From: Mixophyes australis
Taxonomy: Eukaryota; Chordata; Amphibia; Anura; Limnodynastidae
NCBI GenBank assembly: GCA_036250195.1
Contig: JAVHZZ010000003.1
Location: forward strand, 90,416,918-90,480,917
Direction of reading: 5' to 3'
Length of the DNA stretch: 64,000 nt
The translations under genes were made by a program, and so were the position numbers. Numbering within the stretch: position 1 is the stretch's first letter; every line of letters begins with the position of its first letter. This document shows, piece by piece, positions 32,590 to 43,421 of the stretch. The notes under the pieces were generated by a model. It was not told where the DNA came from, made no database searches, and worked only from the letters and a program-made list of their open reading frames with translations.

Positions 32590-33470
32590 TAATTGCCGGT
32601 AATGGCCTTCCTTATGGAATTTGTAGTTCATTTTATGGAAGAGCTGTCACGATTTTTGGGCAATTCTTTTAGACCAGACCAAATGTCAAAATGTTGTGCA
32701 GACTCATCTGCATCACCACTCATCTGCAGCACCACTGGGAGTTTTGGGAAAGCTAAGTTGTCTCCTAGCAGCAATTTGAAGGCGGAAACGTCATTGTGTC
32801 ATGTACCAATTGAGCTTTCAGCTTGCTGAGCAGGAGCTCATTGCATCTATTGAGAGTTTTAAAGAAAATAAGACATAGCACTTAAACCTAGGATCAAGCA
32901 CAGTTGCCAAAATGTAATGTTCAGATTTTAAGATATTGATAACTATTGGATCCTAGCGAAGCGAATAAAGTACTTAATCTACAAGCCCAACATAATTAGT
33001 AGAATTGGTTTGTTTAATTTCCTCCTTTCATTTCTCTTGCTGCTTTTCAAAACATCTAATTAGGGGAATCACTTGACTCAAGCTAACAGTGTCTGCACTC
33101 TCTTCACAGGTGACTACTTTGATTGGTTTCAGCACCTTGCACAACACGGAAAGTGTTCTACACTGCGCTGGACTAAAGAACATTCCCCTTAAATTCTATT
33201 CTTCTTGCAGCTGCTGCATTCTCCTACATGCTGTTGCATCCAGAAAATGACCTAATATATTTCGGGACACAGATAGCATCTCCTGTCATTGTCATTTTTG
33301 AAATAGTTCTGTACCACCAAGTTGATTGTGTGAGCAAAACAGGGACTGTAATGGAATTCCCCCCGCTGTAATGCTCTAACAATATTGTTGTGTGGCGTTA
33401 TAAGAAAATCACACATCCTCAGGAGAGAGCAATGTTGCAATGACATCCCTTAGTTTTTCAGATAGGTTGT
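32590..33470 (-). pseudogene. hAT transposase fragment
   Basis: On the minus strand, broken frames give SPCFAHTINLVVQ (33370-33330, the conserved C-x-A-H-x-L-N-L-V motif), VLKPIKVVT, SLSQVIPLI and TVLDPRFKCY, which are landmarks of the hAT catalytic domain and its insertion domain. Several stops are present. The gene runs against the parent element here because this segment is inverted: the block at 32555-32580 is the reverse complement of 30246-30266 in copy 1. The N-terminal zinc finger and the C-terminal dimerisation motif are not visible. Confidence 0.75.
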
Positions 33471-33479
33471 CAGCGGTAT

Positions 33480-33899
33480 TACCTCTGACCTGTGCCTGGT
33501 CTTGTCTCTGATAACCACCTCTCACTCCAGCCTTCAAGACTTCTTCCATGCTGCTCCCCACTTTGAAAACCCATCTATTTTTAAGAGGTGACCTTATCCT
33601 CGATAAAACTATTCACACTAATGCACCCTCACAACTATCCCAATCTCCACTCTGAGGCACACTCACTCCTTTTGTTTCAGCTGTGCCCTCTTCCCTTTAG
33701 AATGTAAGCTCTCTAATGAGCAGGGTCCTCCATACCCTTTGTTTTCATGTCTCCATTCATTTTGTCTGCCTTGTCTGTTCTTGTTTTACATATGTCTTGT
33801 TTTATGTATGTCCTTGTCTTCCTTACTGTACGGTGCTGTGGAGCACTGTGGTGCCTTGCAAATCTATGATGATAATAATAATAATAATAATAATAATAT
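33480..33899 (+). repeat. L2-type LINE 3' end with (ATA)n tail
   Basis: Begins with a short coding remnant (DNHLSLQPSRLLPCCSPL), then the standard tail (AATGTAAGCTCTCTAATGAGC AGGGTCCTCC) and ends GATGATAATAATAATAATAAT. The trinucleotide tail is how L2-group elements end. 5' truncated. Confidence 0.8.
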
Positions 33900-34221
33900 G
33901 CCTCTTAGTGAAGCAGATGATACACTGAGTAGCCTGCCTCTGAAAAATGTGACATTCTTGTGTACATGCTCCTTCTGTCCCTGCTGGTGAAGGCGAATCA
34001 CCAACCCAGTGGGCTGTCACAATCATATAATCTTTAGTTTGCCCAGTTACACATGTCTACATATCTGTGGCTATCTGTCTACATATAAGTGTACAGTGAG
34101 TAGAATGGCATTTTGTAGCCCAATAATTACATTTTTACGAACCTTCTCGTGGAGGTGAGGAATAGCTTTTCTAGTAAAATTGTGTGTGATGGAACTTGGT
34201 AACGGGGACAGAAGACCTCAA

Positions 34222-34854
34222 ATAACTGTTGTCGAATCTTAATCAGGTTGTTCACCTGTGTCAGTTCATCAGTATATGATCTCATCAGTAGGAGAGAATA
34301 AAAGACACTGCAAGTTCTGCGTGAACAATTAGCTCTGATTTATTAGTTACAAGTCCATATCTATATAGCACAAAATCACATATTACAGAAAACTACACAC
34401 CAAAAGGTTTTAACCACTCATGCATCCTTTACACAGATCTTGCTACATTCTCACATTTTCACACAGGAATTCTCCCCAGGGGCAGTTGGATGGTTTAAAT
34501 CCTGTCTGCTATATCCAAGGTCATGGGCATAGTTTCTTGCAAACAATGAATAACTCCTACAAACTAGCTGTATCTAAGCTGTCTTTGAACTATAAGAGAA
34601 TAACATGTCTAAAAGGCAACAAGATGGCGTCAGCTCAGCAAAATCACATTTCTCACTGTCTAAAACCAGCTACATTAATAGTGGATATTGGACGCAGATC
34701 TAATACTAGCAAGGCGTCTGTGATCTGCTTTCCGACTGGGTGACAGCTTTCATACTGCTTCGCCTTGCAAAGGATTGTTTTACTTCTACTAGTCTTCTTG
34801 GTCTGCTTCTGGGTTGAAGATCCACCCCGAGGAGCAGCAGCAGTGGGCCTAACA
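34222..34854 (-). mobile_element. candidate solo LTR
   Basis: On the minus strand it starts TGTTAGGCCCACTGCTGC and carries a TATA-like CTATATAGATATGG (about 34365) and AATAAA signals (about 34342 and 34300). CTCAA flanks it at 34217-34221 and 34855-34859, but with those limits the minus-strand 3' end is CAGTTAT, not CA. So either the duplication is chance or the end has mutated. Confidence 0.45.
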
Positions 34855-35460
34855 CTCAAGGATTCTTATGAGGAGTCCTGGATAGGGGAGTAGTCATATC
34901 GCCTTACAAAACTTGAATGCAGGACTAACTCCGATCACTTGTTGTTAGTTTTTAGCATAAGTTTCTTATTTTCAAAAAATCTTTCCATGAACTCGATTCA
35001 AATGGCGTAACATGGATGAGGTTCCTAGATGGTTAAGGTCCCTACCTCTACTGACTGTGGCGTTACAATGCTACAAATGGCTAGACAACTGTTGTCAGGA
35101 TTTGTGTAAAAATAATTCCACACATAAGAGGTGAATTTTTTAGTCCTATGCCCAGGCATGACAATGGCCTTCTTCTTATCACGTGCAAGAACTGCTGCAA
35201 TCTTTGTTTGAAAGTGTACCTGTGAGGTGGTCAAAATTGACTACAAATGACTTGAAATTAGTGTTATTGAGGTTAATAATAATGTAGGGGGGAAAAAAGC
35301 AAAATTATGTGATTTTAGCAAAAAAAAAATTGGGATTTTAGAAAAAATTCGGGATAAAAATCAAAACCAAAAAACGAAAGGTTGATTTTGCCAAAACCAA
35401 AACACGAAGCTAATCCAGATCCAAAACCAAAACCAGAACACTGGGGGTCAGTGAACATCA

Positions 35461-35739
35461 GTTAAAATCATGTAATGTAAAAATGTAATCTCTTTACTGT
35501 CATGTCACTCCTCAATGCTGACTGTGGGAGTGAGAGCTTGAGTCCAACACTAAGATAAACTATTTGTAAACTGAGGGTGCAAATAGGTAAAAATAATGTT
35601 AGGTCTCTACAAGAACTATAGCCAGGTACATAAGTGTGCGCATAGTAAAATGCGATTTTATAAAATTAAATAGAATATATTACATTGTGAAATAAGTTAA
35701 TAAGATATAGATATAGATAGCTATAGCTATAGATATAGG

Positions 35740-35788
<49 letters not shown>

Positions 35789-36490
35789 GTGTGTGTGTGT
35801 GTGGGTAGATAGATAGATATACATATATATCTAGATATATATCTATAGATAGATATAAATAAATATATATATATATAGGGAAGTCGTTTTGCACGCTGTT
35901 TCGGACTGGTGCATCAGTGTGGTTTCATTGGCTAACTTTGCCCTGCATGCTGTTTCATCTGAGCACGAGAGACTGGACAGATAAGCTGTTTTATATTGTG
36001 TTTTATGTACGAGCATATTATACTTAAGCTGCAGTTGAGGCTGTGTTTGCCTCCTTTTGTATTAATTTTTTATCACATTTCATTTGTTGTGATGGTATTA
36101 TACTATATTGGCTTCTTTTTGAGTTTTAGCCAATTCGAAGTGGTGCTATCATTCTGGGAGAAGACCCTGCTGGAGTCAGGACGTTTTAGTACAGCGATCC
36201 GTTACAGACCACATCTCATGTGAAGGTCTATGAGCACTTATCTAAGGCGATTTGAATTTGAATTTCTGGTACGGGAATTGCACATTTGTGGATTATCCCA
36301 AAGATGTTATATATTTAATGCACTATGTTGGCGCCCCTTTCTCTCTTTTTTGTATTTTATTAGGTTGATACCTGCAGATAGGTGTCGATTGTATTGGGAG
36401 CTGCCATCTCATGTACTGAGTATACAAATTATTTTTTTGTCACTATCACTTTGTGGTTGCACATCTATAAGCGCCTGTGTAGCTTAGAAA
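35461..36490. other. (TA)n tract and possible Penelope-like remnant
   Basis: 35461-35700 is unassigned. 35700-35875 is a compound TA/TAGA/TG microsatellite. On the minus strand at about 35890-35925, CTGATGCACCAGTCC is followed by GAAACAGCG, which has the layout of the hammerhead-like core of Penelope elements; from 36000 to 36480 the + strand is T-rich, with short open frames but no recognisable protein. I consider a Penelope non-coding tail possible, not shown. Confidence 0.35.
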
Positions 36491-36498
36491 TTTGGTGG

Positions 36499-36554
<56 letters not shown>

Positions 36555-36632
36555 CAAAGTATAGCATTTTAATAAAGTTTATAGCAAGTTAGTTGCTAAA
36601 TTTAAGTAAAACATTGTCCGTGTGGAGACAAA

Positions 36633-36807
36633 GGGATATATTTACTAAACGGCGGGTTTGAGAAAGTGGAGATGTTGCCTATAGCAACCAATCAGATTCT
36701 AGCTATCATTTATTTAGTGCATTCTACAAAATGAAAGCTAGAATCTGATTGGTTGCTATAGGCAACATCTCCACTTCTTCAAACCCGCAGTTTAGTAAAT
36801 CTAGCCC
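36633..36807. mobile_element. Harbinger-like MITE, copy 3
   Basis: 175-bp palindrome, GGGATATATTTACTAAAC ... TTTAGTAAATCTAGCCC, with arms complementary through GATGTTGCCTATAGCAACC. AAA flanks both sides (36630-36632, 36808-36810). It is closest to the 26.6-kb copy. Two short (TA)n tracts lie just upstream (36500-36551). Confidence 0.85.
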
Positions 36808-37690
36808 AAAGCCTTTGAAAAATTCTTTTTTTGGATATGTCAGTACCCTAAGCTGTCAAGTTCAATGTGCAGGTTTTTCACTTTCAGGTAGCAGTTAAAA
36901 TTACAAACAGAACGAGCCAGGTGTAAGTTCATGTTGTAAACAGTGACACAACTAACTTACCCATGTGGTACTCCGTGGTCTGTGTTATTGTAAGTAAACT
37001 TCTCACTGCTGTTCACATTTGTGAATAGTGGTGGGTGGACGCAATGTCAGTCTTCCCCGTGGCCTTGCTGTTTGACAGTATGGAAGCCTACTGCTGTCAA
37101 AGTTCCTGTAGTTTGCAAAGTGTTTGACTAACACGGTTCAACTGACTTCTTCAGAGATATGATGGTCTTCTTCAGACATGCTGGTCTTCTCAGAGACAAA
37201 ATGGTTTAACTGTCCAACTCACTTTATATACCTAATCTTACCCAATTTGTAAACTTTCTTATGGTTGCTTTCCATTCTTAAATTGATATCAACAGTGTAA
37301 AGCATTATAAATAAACATATAGGTATTTGCTATTTATCTTGTTACAAGTGAAAAATACAGTAATATAATATTATACCAACAATCTCAAATATTCTCTCTA
37401 TTAAAAACCTCTCATGGAACAATAAAATGAGGGAGAAAAAAAGGATATAAAAATGTACATTGCCAACTAGTTATAATTCAAAATCTATATCTAGGCCATT
37501 GTGTGACAATATTTGCATTTTTTAAATCCACTGAGTTTTTTTTTTGTTTTTTTTTACAAGTAATCCCCTCTCCAATGAAATTATATTTACTTAATTTCCA
37601 CAAATAATAACAGAGCGTTGGGTGGTTTGGGATTTTAAATACATGTAGATGTTAAATACTATTAAAAATTAGAATGTATAAAATAAAAAA
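36808..37690. other. unassigned DNA
   Basis: No recognisable coding sequence. Near 37130-37240 there is a direct-repeat-like stretch (TTCTTCAGAGATATGATGGTC, TCTTCTTCAGACATGCTGGTC, then TTCTCAGAGACAAAATGG) followed by TTTATATACC, reminiscent of an LTR promoter, but no ends are seen. Confidence 0.4.
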
Positions 37691-37832
37691 CAGTATTCTG
37701 CTTATCTGTACCCATTGCTCTTATCTGTATGTACTTAAGTAATTTTATCCTATGTTCTTACCCTGTATATACAGCACTGAGGAAGCCTTGTGACACCTTA
37801 TAAATAAAAGATGATAATAATAATAATAGTTC
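37690..37832 (+). repeat. L2-type 3' tail
   Basis: TACAGCACTGAGGAAGCCTT, then GTGACACCTTATAAATAAAAG, then GATGATAATAATAATAATAG: the standard tail of L2-mobilised repeats, as in 33480-33899 and 56440-56570. Confidence 0.7.
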
Positions 37833-38109
37833 ATTTTAAATTTGATGATTGGGATACTTATTTTAATTGTTAGTTTTATTGTTATTTGTTTTAAACATAT
37901 TAAGTTGAGTTGAATTTGTTTATTTTTTCTTATATACTCTGGTACCATTGAATAGGAGATAAATATATCAGTCTTTTGAATGACAATAGTCCAGTGTTCT
38001 AGATATCTTTCCTAGGGATTGATTTTCAGCAGATGCAGGTAATTATTAAGTCTGTAAAGTGTTTGGTCAATGTATATGTATAAATACCTTATCATATTTT
38101 TATTTTTTT

Positions 38110-39360
38110 TTAACATATTCTATTAGGGAGATTTTCCAATTTTTAATCAGTGTAAAGGTTAAGTTACATTGATCAAACAACAGATACATTGCAAATGAGA
38201 AAAACAATATGAACTTTGCCAATAAAAGTAAGAACAGAGAAAGAAAAAGGAAAGAGAGAGGGCAGGGGACAGGGGGGGAAGGGAAAAGGAAAAGGAAAAA
38301 AATGTTAGTTTGGTGAGAGGGGGAAGGAGAAGGGGCACCTGGCTTGGCTTCTAAATGTATAACAGGTACAAACCGTATATTGAACGTCTTCTGATACTAT
38401 ATTCATCGGTTTCCAATCTAATCGGGCCTTGGCTGTTCTGCACCATAGGAGGCGAGCCAAGGGTCCCAAATCGCTCAAAATTTATTGGAACGGTCATTGA
38501 GAATGCTTGTAATGTGTTCACAGCTATAGGTCTGCCATACTCTATTGATAATTTCAGGCAGTGAAGGGGATTCCGGATGCTTCCAATTTGCTGCTATTGC
38601 ACATTTGGCTGCATTGAGTATATTTGCTAACATCTGGTATAGGCCTATGTAGTAGTGAGTATGAGGGGCAAGGGGAAGTTTTACTGAGGTGACTCTATTG
38701 ATTAGATTGTGAATTTTCAGCCAGAATTCCACAAGTCCCGGGCAGGACCACCAAATATGTTGGAATGAGCCTTCCTGTCCACATAATCTCCAGCATAAGC
38801 TAGAGGAATCAGGATATATGGCTTTCAAGCGGGTTGGAACTAAATACCATCTATATAAGAGCTTATACGAGTTCCCTTTGGTACGTACACAGATAGAGCT
38901 CTTAGCGACTCGTGACCTGATCTTAGCCCACTCCTCTACCTCTAGTTCAACGCCAAGGTCTTCTTTCCACTTCAGCTCATAGCGATCTTTGGCAGGTTGA
39001 CGAAATGCCACCATGATGCTGTAAAAAGTAGAGATTAAACCAGTAGGGAGGGATTTACCTCTGCAAAAAGTTTCTAAAGGTGTAAGTTGGTATATAAGCT
39101 TAAGCGTTGGGATTGATTGATATAGAGGTCTTAACTGAAGGTATTGGTAGAAACGGTCATGGGGGATGTCATATCGTCATTGTAAGTCAGCAAATTCAGG
39201 AAATATCCGCATATTCACTATGTCAGTAATGAATCTTAGACCCCGTCGGTACCAGTGGTGGAAAGAGGAGTGTTGTTGTCCTGGTGGAAAGGCTGGATTG
39301 GTCCACAGTGGGAACATAGCTTCCGAATTTTTTATTAGTTGAAACGTGCGAGTACTGTAG
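38110..39360 (-). pseudogene. L1-type LINE 3' end (ORF2 C-terminus and 3' UTR)
   Basis: The minus-strand frame 39014-38475 (179 codons) encodes KDRYELKWKEDLGVE, YKLLYRWYLVPTRL, AIYPDSSSLCWRLCGQEGSF and QHIWWSCPGLVEFW, the C-terminal C-x-x-C/H-x-x-W-W region of L1 ORF2. Upstream, to about 39360, the same protein continues with one frame change and stops (LEVFQ-like and YQYLQLR segments). Downstream is a pyrimidine-rich 3' UTR. It is 5' truncated. Confidence 0.85.
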
Positions 39361-40660
39361 TCACCTTATCATATTTTCATATATCAAAGTATATGACCAA
39401 TGATTTTATTGATCGATTGTTTTAATACGTTTGTTTCTATTTGTACGTTTTTTGGACACTCTTTTTTCTTCTGGTTGGTCCAATTTAAAAGGAAGTGCTG
39501 GATAATGGATTCCATAACACCTCTGACAAAAACCCTCTTACTACATTTGGCGGAAAAACGTGTCAGGGAATTTGAAAGTTTTCTTTGAGGACATTTAAGT
39601 ATCATCAATCAAAGCAGAATTCTAAGGTTAACTATTCATTTGAGCTGGGTCTGAGATATCCCTATTTATGCTCTCCTATAACACTTGCCGATCCATTTAT
39701 GGGGTAGCTAACTTTGTGCTGAGAGACTGCTCAGTGCAGCTGTGAACACTGTTAAGAAGGACACCTGCTATATCAATCTGTGCGACACTATCCACTGAAG
39801 GAATGGTAAGCAGGACAAATTGTCATATTGATGCTTTGAATTTTCCCCCAGTTTGACAGAGATGTGTTGATTCCCAGACTTTAATCATTGCTACACTGCT
39901 TCTTATGGATATTGGTACTTTGCTATGATTTACTAGGAGTCTGCTGACTAAGTGATTATTTTTATTTTATTCAACACTGCTTATTTTTTAATCTGTCATT
40001 GTTTTCTATAGCAATAAATTATAAGATCATTATAAGCATAATTTCTTATACAAATTTCTGTAATCTGTGGGTGAGTGTTTGAGCACTTTAACTGTTGTTT
40101 CCACTTTATAAGGCATATGGAATCGATCATTTATTCTCTTAATTGGAGTAGCCTCTCTCTTCCCATTTCATAATAATTACCACAGTTGTTGTGATTTATT
40201 TTCTTAGTTTTGGTTTTGTGAAGTGTTTAGCGAATAAGCAATTTCTTCAAAATAATTTTAAGCTATTTTTTTTACATATCAGAGGTCTTTGCACCAACAA
40301 CATGCCTCTTGACCAGACGTATCTGCGGCTGTGTCCACCTCTGATTTGCGTGAACACCTGCTTGCTGTACTTGGCCTATGCTAGCCGATCACTACGCTCC
40401 TCCATTCCACCTTTCTAAACATAAGGGGACTGGGAACTGTGCATATGGTTGACTAGCAACCAGACACATCTGCGACACAGGAAGCAAATGCTTGTCCATG
40501 TGCAGAAGCAGAAAGAGAAGGGACGGCGCCTACATTTCTGTAGTGATAATCATTGTAGATAAAGGTTTGTTTTGCAACTGATTGTCAGAGGAGTCTCATC
40601 TCATTCTCAGCTGACAGGGAATCCTTGTGATATATGGTCAGTTGTTCAGAATTCGGATTA
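39361..40660. other. unassigned AT-rich DNA
   Basis: No protein motif found. It lies between the L1 fragment and the hammerhead-like motif of the Penelope element, so part of it may be Penelope non-coding sequence, but I see no repeat that proves it. Confidence 0.4.
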
Positions 40661-40681
40661 CGGTCGTGATACCCCCCTATA

Positions 40682-40707
40682 CGTTTCGTCATGAGTGACT
40701 TCATCAG
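40682..40707 (-). ncRNA. hammerhead-ribozyme-like core
   Basis: The minus strand reads CTGATGA, then a short stem GTC...GAC around ACTCAT, then GAAACG: the C-U-G-A-U-G-A / stem II / G-A-A-A core of a hammerhead ribozyme. Penelope-like elements are known to carry such motifs in their terminal repeats. The next bases (CGTATA, six G, TATCACG) can form stem III with one bulge. The base triplet at the expected cleavage site looks like GAC instead of GUC, so activity is doubtful. Confidence 0.5.
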
Positions 40708-41121
40708 GTCTTTTCTCCTCTTTCTTTCTCTTGTTTTAATATCAGAGACTGAAAACGGGTTAGAATATCCAGTTGTAAACTGATCTGGTTATCGTAAACG
40801 CATATTGCGTTTATCCCTGTCTTGAGATATCAGAGACTGAGAACTGGTGGGAATATCCCCAATCAAGCATTTAAACATATGTGTTACTACATTTTTATTT
40901 GCAATTGTTATTGCCTGTGTGGAGCAGTCAATTGAAAAATGTAATACTAAGGAAATATATAGATATATACTTCAGTAGTCAACTTTATTTGGTTCAGATC
41001 ACAGACAGTAAAATGTAAGGACACACATGCACATTGCCACTTTTTTTTATCATTAAATATGTTCATTAACAAATTTTTAATTTAGACCAGATAAGGCGAA
41101 GGTTAATTAAATCTGAAACCA

Positions 41122-41600
41122 TTACAATCTATATATACACATATACCAATCCACAATAAAAATAGAAATACATATAGCTGAAAGAATACATTTCCCAGAA
41201 TTCCACGCTGTGCCCGTCCTTTTGGTTGTTCCTGTTGCCTGGGTAACAGAGGGAGGATGGCGGTGTGCTGTTGAATGGGCGAGAGTGTTAGAAGAGAGCG
41301 GCTGGATGGAAAAGTGTGAGTGGGGGATTCTGTCTATATTCGTAGGTAAATTTGATGCTGAGTCAGATTTGATAGCTTTTAAAAGGTCTTCAAATGTGTT
41401 GTTGCTGCCGGTCCATATTATGAAGAGATCGTCTATATACCTAGTATAGAGAAAAATCTGTGATGAAATTTTAGACTCAGAATTTTTTTTTTTTCCTCTT
41501 GTTGAAACATAAATGTTTGCATAAAATGGTGCCACATTAGAACCGATTGTGCTGCCTGTACGTTGCAAATAAAATTGATCATCAAAGTAAAAGAAATTTC
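41122..41600 (-). pseudogene. Penelope RT, C-terminal half
   Basis: Encodes NFFYFDDQFYLQRTGSTIGS (RT motif B region), APFYANIYV, then RYIDDLFIIW with the catalytic Y-I-D-D at about 41439-41428. After the LLKAIKSDS block the usual Penelope sequence is lost, so from about 41290 to 41122 the frame is probably unrelated. There is a poly-K insertion (KKKN) before the catalytic motif. Confidence 0.85.
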
Positions 41601-41606
41601 TAGTTA

Positions 41607-42769
41607 TCATCATCAGCAGCAGCTATTTATATAGCGCCACTAATTCCGTAGTGCTGTACAGAGAACTCATTCACATCAGTCCCTGCCCCATTGGAGCTTA
41701 CAGTCTAAATTCCCTAACATACACACACAGAAAGAGAGAGAGAGAGAGAGAGACTAGGGCCAATTTGTTAGCAGCCAACTAACCTACCAGTATGTTTTTG
41801 GAATGTGACAGGAGACCAGAGCACCCGGAGGAAACCCACGCAAACACAGGGAAAACATACAAACTCCACACAGATAAGTACAAAATGTCAAGCGCTGGAT
41901 AAACCTATAATTATTCCCTCTACGTGGGATACAATTGATCAATGGTACCTGAGTAATCAAAATGTATTCCTATATAACATATAACATAAATTATAAAATC
42001 ACATAGCTGTAAAATCAACAATGATAAATGGAATATGTGCCCTTGAAAATTTCACCCTAGGGTGTCTGAGATGATAAGGAAAAAATATGGATGGAGTTTT
42101 ATAAAGGAACATTTGTTCAAAAGGAGAAATATAGGACCGTGTTGCCTAAATATAGGTGAAACGCTTTACGTCTTTTAGATATTGTGTCTATCATCAGAAC
42201 ACTTGGGCTTGCCTTTGGCTTTTCAATTGACAACGGAAATAAGATCCACGCTAGATACATTCTTATCCTTGACTGTTATTTTTGTCAATATGAATCATGT
42301 ATGTATTCGTTTTTTAGATTTTTCATTTTACTTTTCCATATCATCATCTCAGACACCCTAGGGTGAAATTTTCAAGTGCACATATTCCATTTATCATTGT
42401 TGATTTTACAGCTATGTGATTTTATAATTTATGTTATATGTTATATAGGAATAAATTTTGATTACTCAGGTACCATTGATCAATTGTATCCCACGTAAAG
42501 GGAATAATCAATACCATAATTATAGGTTTATCCAGCACTTGACATTTTGTACATTTCTGGTTTGATAACGATCTGGTGACTCGTGGTTCAAGCTGCAGGG
42601 TCACCTATATTATATATATATTTAGAGATTGAACGAAGGACTGCTAGCGCTGGGGTAATACCATAAGGGATTATATGTTTTATGTCCACACAGATAAGGC
42701 CATGGTCGGGAATTGAACTCATGACCCCACTGCTGTGAGGCACAAGTGCTAACCAATACACCACTGTGT
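41607..42769 (-). mobile_element. tRNA-derived SINE inserted in Penelope RT
   Basis: On the minus strand it starts with a tRNA-like head: box A-like TGGTGTATTGGTTAGCAC and box B-like GAGTTCAATTCCC (42700-42769). A central domain follows (GTGGAGTTTGTATGTTTTCC, CGTGGGTTTCCTCCGGGTGC; 41800-41875), then an L2-type tail (TAAGCTCCAATGGGGCAGGG, GTGGCGCTATATAAATAG, ending GATGATGA). Head, conserved core and L2 tail match the plan of V-SINE-like elements. TAGTTA flanks it (41601-41606, 42770-42775). Removing it and one duplication rejoins the Penelope frame. The SINE is itself split by an 806-bp insert at 41879-42684. Confidence 0.85.
41879..42684. mobile_element. 806-bp palindromic insert with 14-bp duplication
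   Basis: Flanked by TCCACACAGATAAG at 41865-41878 and 42685-42698. The left arm 41879-42062 (TACAAAATGTCAAGCGCTGG ... CACCCTAGGGTGTCTGAGATG) is the reverse complement of the right arm 42343-42556, around a 280-bp spacer; another 128 bp follow the right arm. The spacer has GAAACGCTTTACGTC on + and CTGATGATAGACAC on -, which resemble hammerhead-type pieces of Penelope elements. A long duplication and inverted terminal repeats would fit a truncated Penelope-like element, but no coding part is left to prove it. Confidence 0.75.
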
Positions 42770-42775
42770 TAGTTA

Positions 42776-43421
42776 GTGTTAGTTCCAATAATGGCATAAA
42801 AAAATCAATATGTGGAACTGTATATTTTTGATTATTTGATAAAAAGTCTCTTACTGCTGAAAATCCATCTATTTGAGGAATGCTAATGTATAAGTTACAT
42901 ACATCTACAGTGCAAAGCAAACTGTCTGTGGATAGTGGTGGTAAATCTTGCAATTTCAACAAAAATGAGGTTGTATCCCTTAGATATGTTGGCTCCTTTT
43001 GCATACATGGTTGCAAAAAGTTATCCAATAATGTGGCCATAGGTTGATATAAAAATCTGCGGGCTAAAATAATAGGCCTGCCTGGTGGGTCCTTGTCATT
43101 TTGTGTATCATTGGAACTGTATATAACAGTGGTATTATCGGAAACTTCTGCAAATAGTGCATCACAGGTAGACTTTGAGATTGTGTTAATGTTGGTGGCT
43201 TCTATAAGAAGTAAATCCAATTCCATTTTGTACATATTGGAAGGATCACTGGCTAGCTTTAGATATGTAGTAACATCATTCAGTTGGCGGTATACTTCTG
43301 ATTTATATTTGATAGTATCCTGAATGACAATAGCGCCTCCTTTGTCAGCGGGACTGATAATAATGTTGGTATTTTTGTTAAGATTTTTCAGTGCCTTAGC
43401 CTCATCCGTAGATTTGACCAT
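42776..43421 (-). pseudogene. Penelope RT, N-terminal half
   Basis: Open frame starting at 43421. NIIISPADKGGAIVIQ is the Penelope RT signature; it continues with YRQLND-T-Y, PPGRPIILAR, LYQPMATLLDNFLQPC, YLRDTTSFLLKL and TVDVCNLYISIPQIDG (RT motif A; the first catalytic aspartate is in TVDV). The frame runs into the SINE at 42770 and continues as chance sequence to 42588. The RT would copy the element's RNA at the target site. Confidence 0.9.

Larger units (their letters stand above)
31156..35460 (+). mobile_element. hAT-like element with TAGAGATG end, copy 2 (rearranged)
   Basis: Starts TAGAGATGCTCAGGATCGGTT like copy 1; its last 250 bp (35200-35460) align with 30690-30950 of copy 1 (GAGGTTAATAATAATGT, TTGCCAAAACCAAA, GGGGGTCAGTGA), but the extreme end has decayed to GAACATCA, so no target duplication is visible. 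It holds a solo LTR (31538-32152), an inverted segment with hAT transposase (about 32525-33470), an L2 tail (33480-33899) and an LTR-like stretch (34222-34854). Net length is twice that of copy 1. Confidence 0.75.

Noticed and set aside
31156..35460. 8-bp target duplication for hAT copy 2
   Set aside because: Left flank CATTGAAG has no match at the right edge, where the terminal repeat itself is decayed.
41122..41290. GIY-YIG endonuclease domain of the Penelope element
   Set aside because: No G-I-Y or Y-I-G pair or flanking motif is readable downstream of the RT; the domain appears absent.
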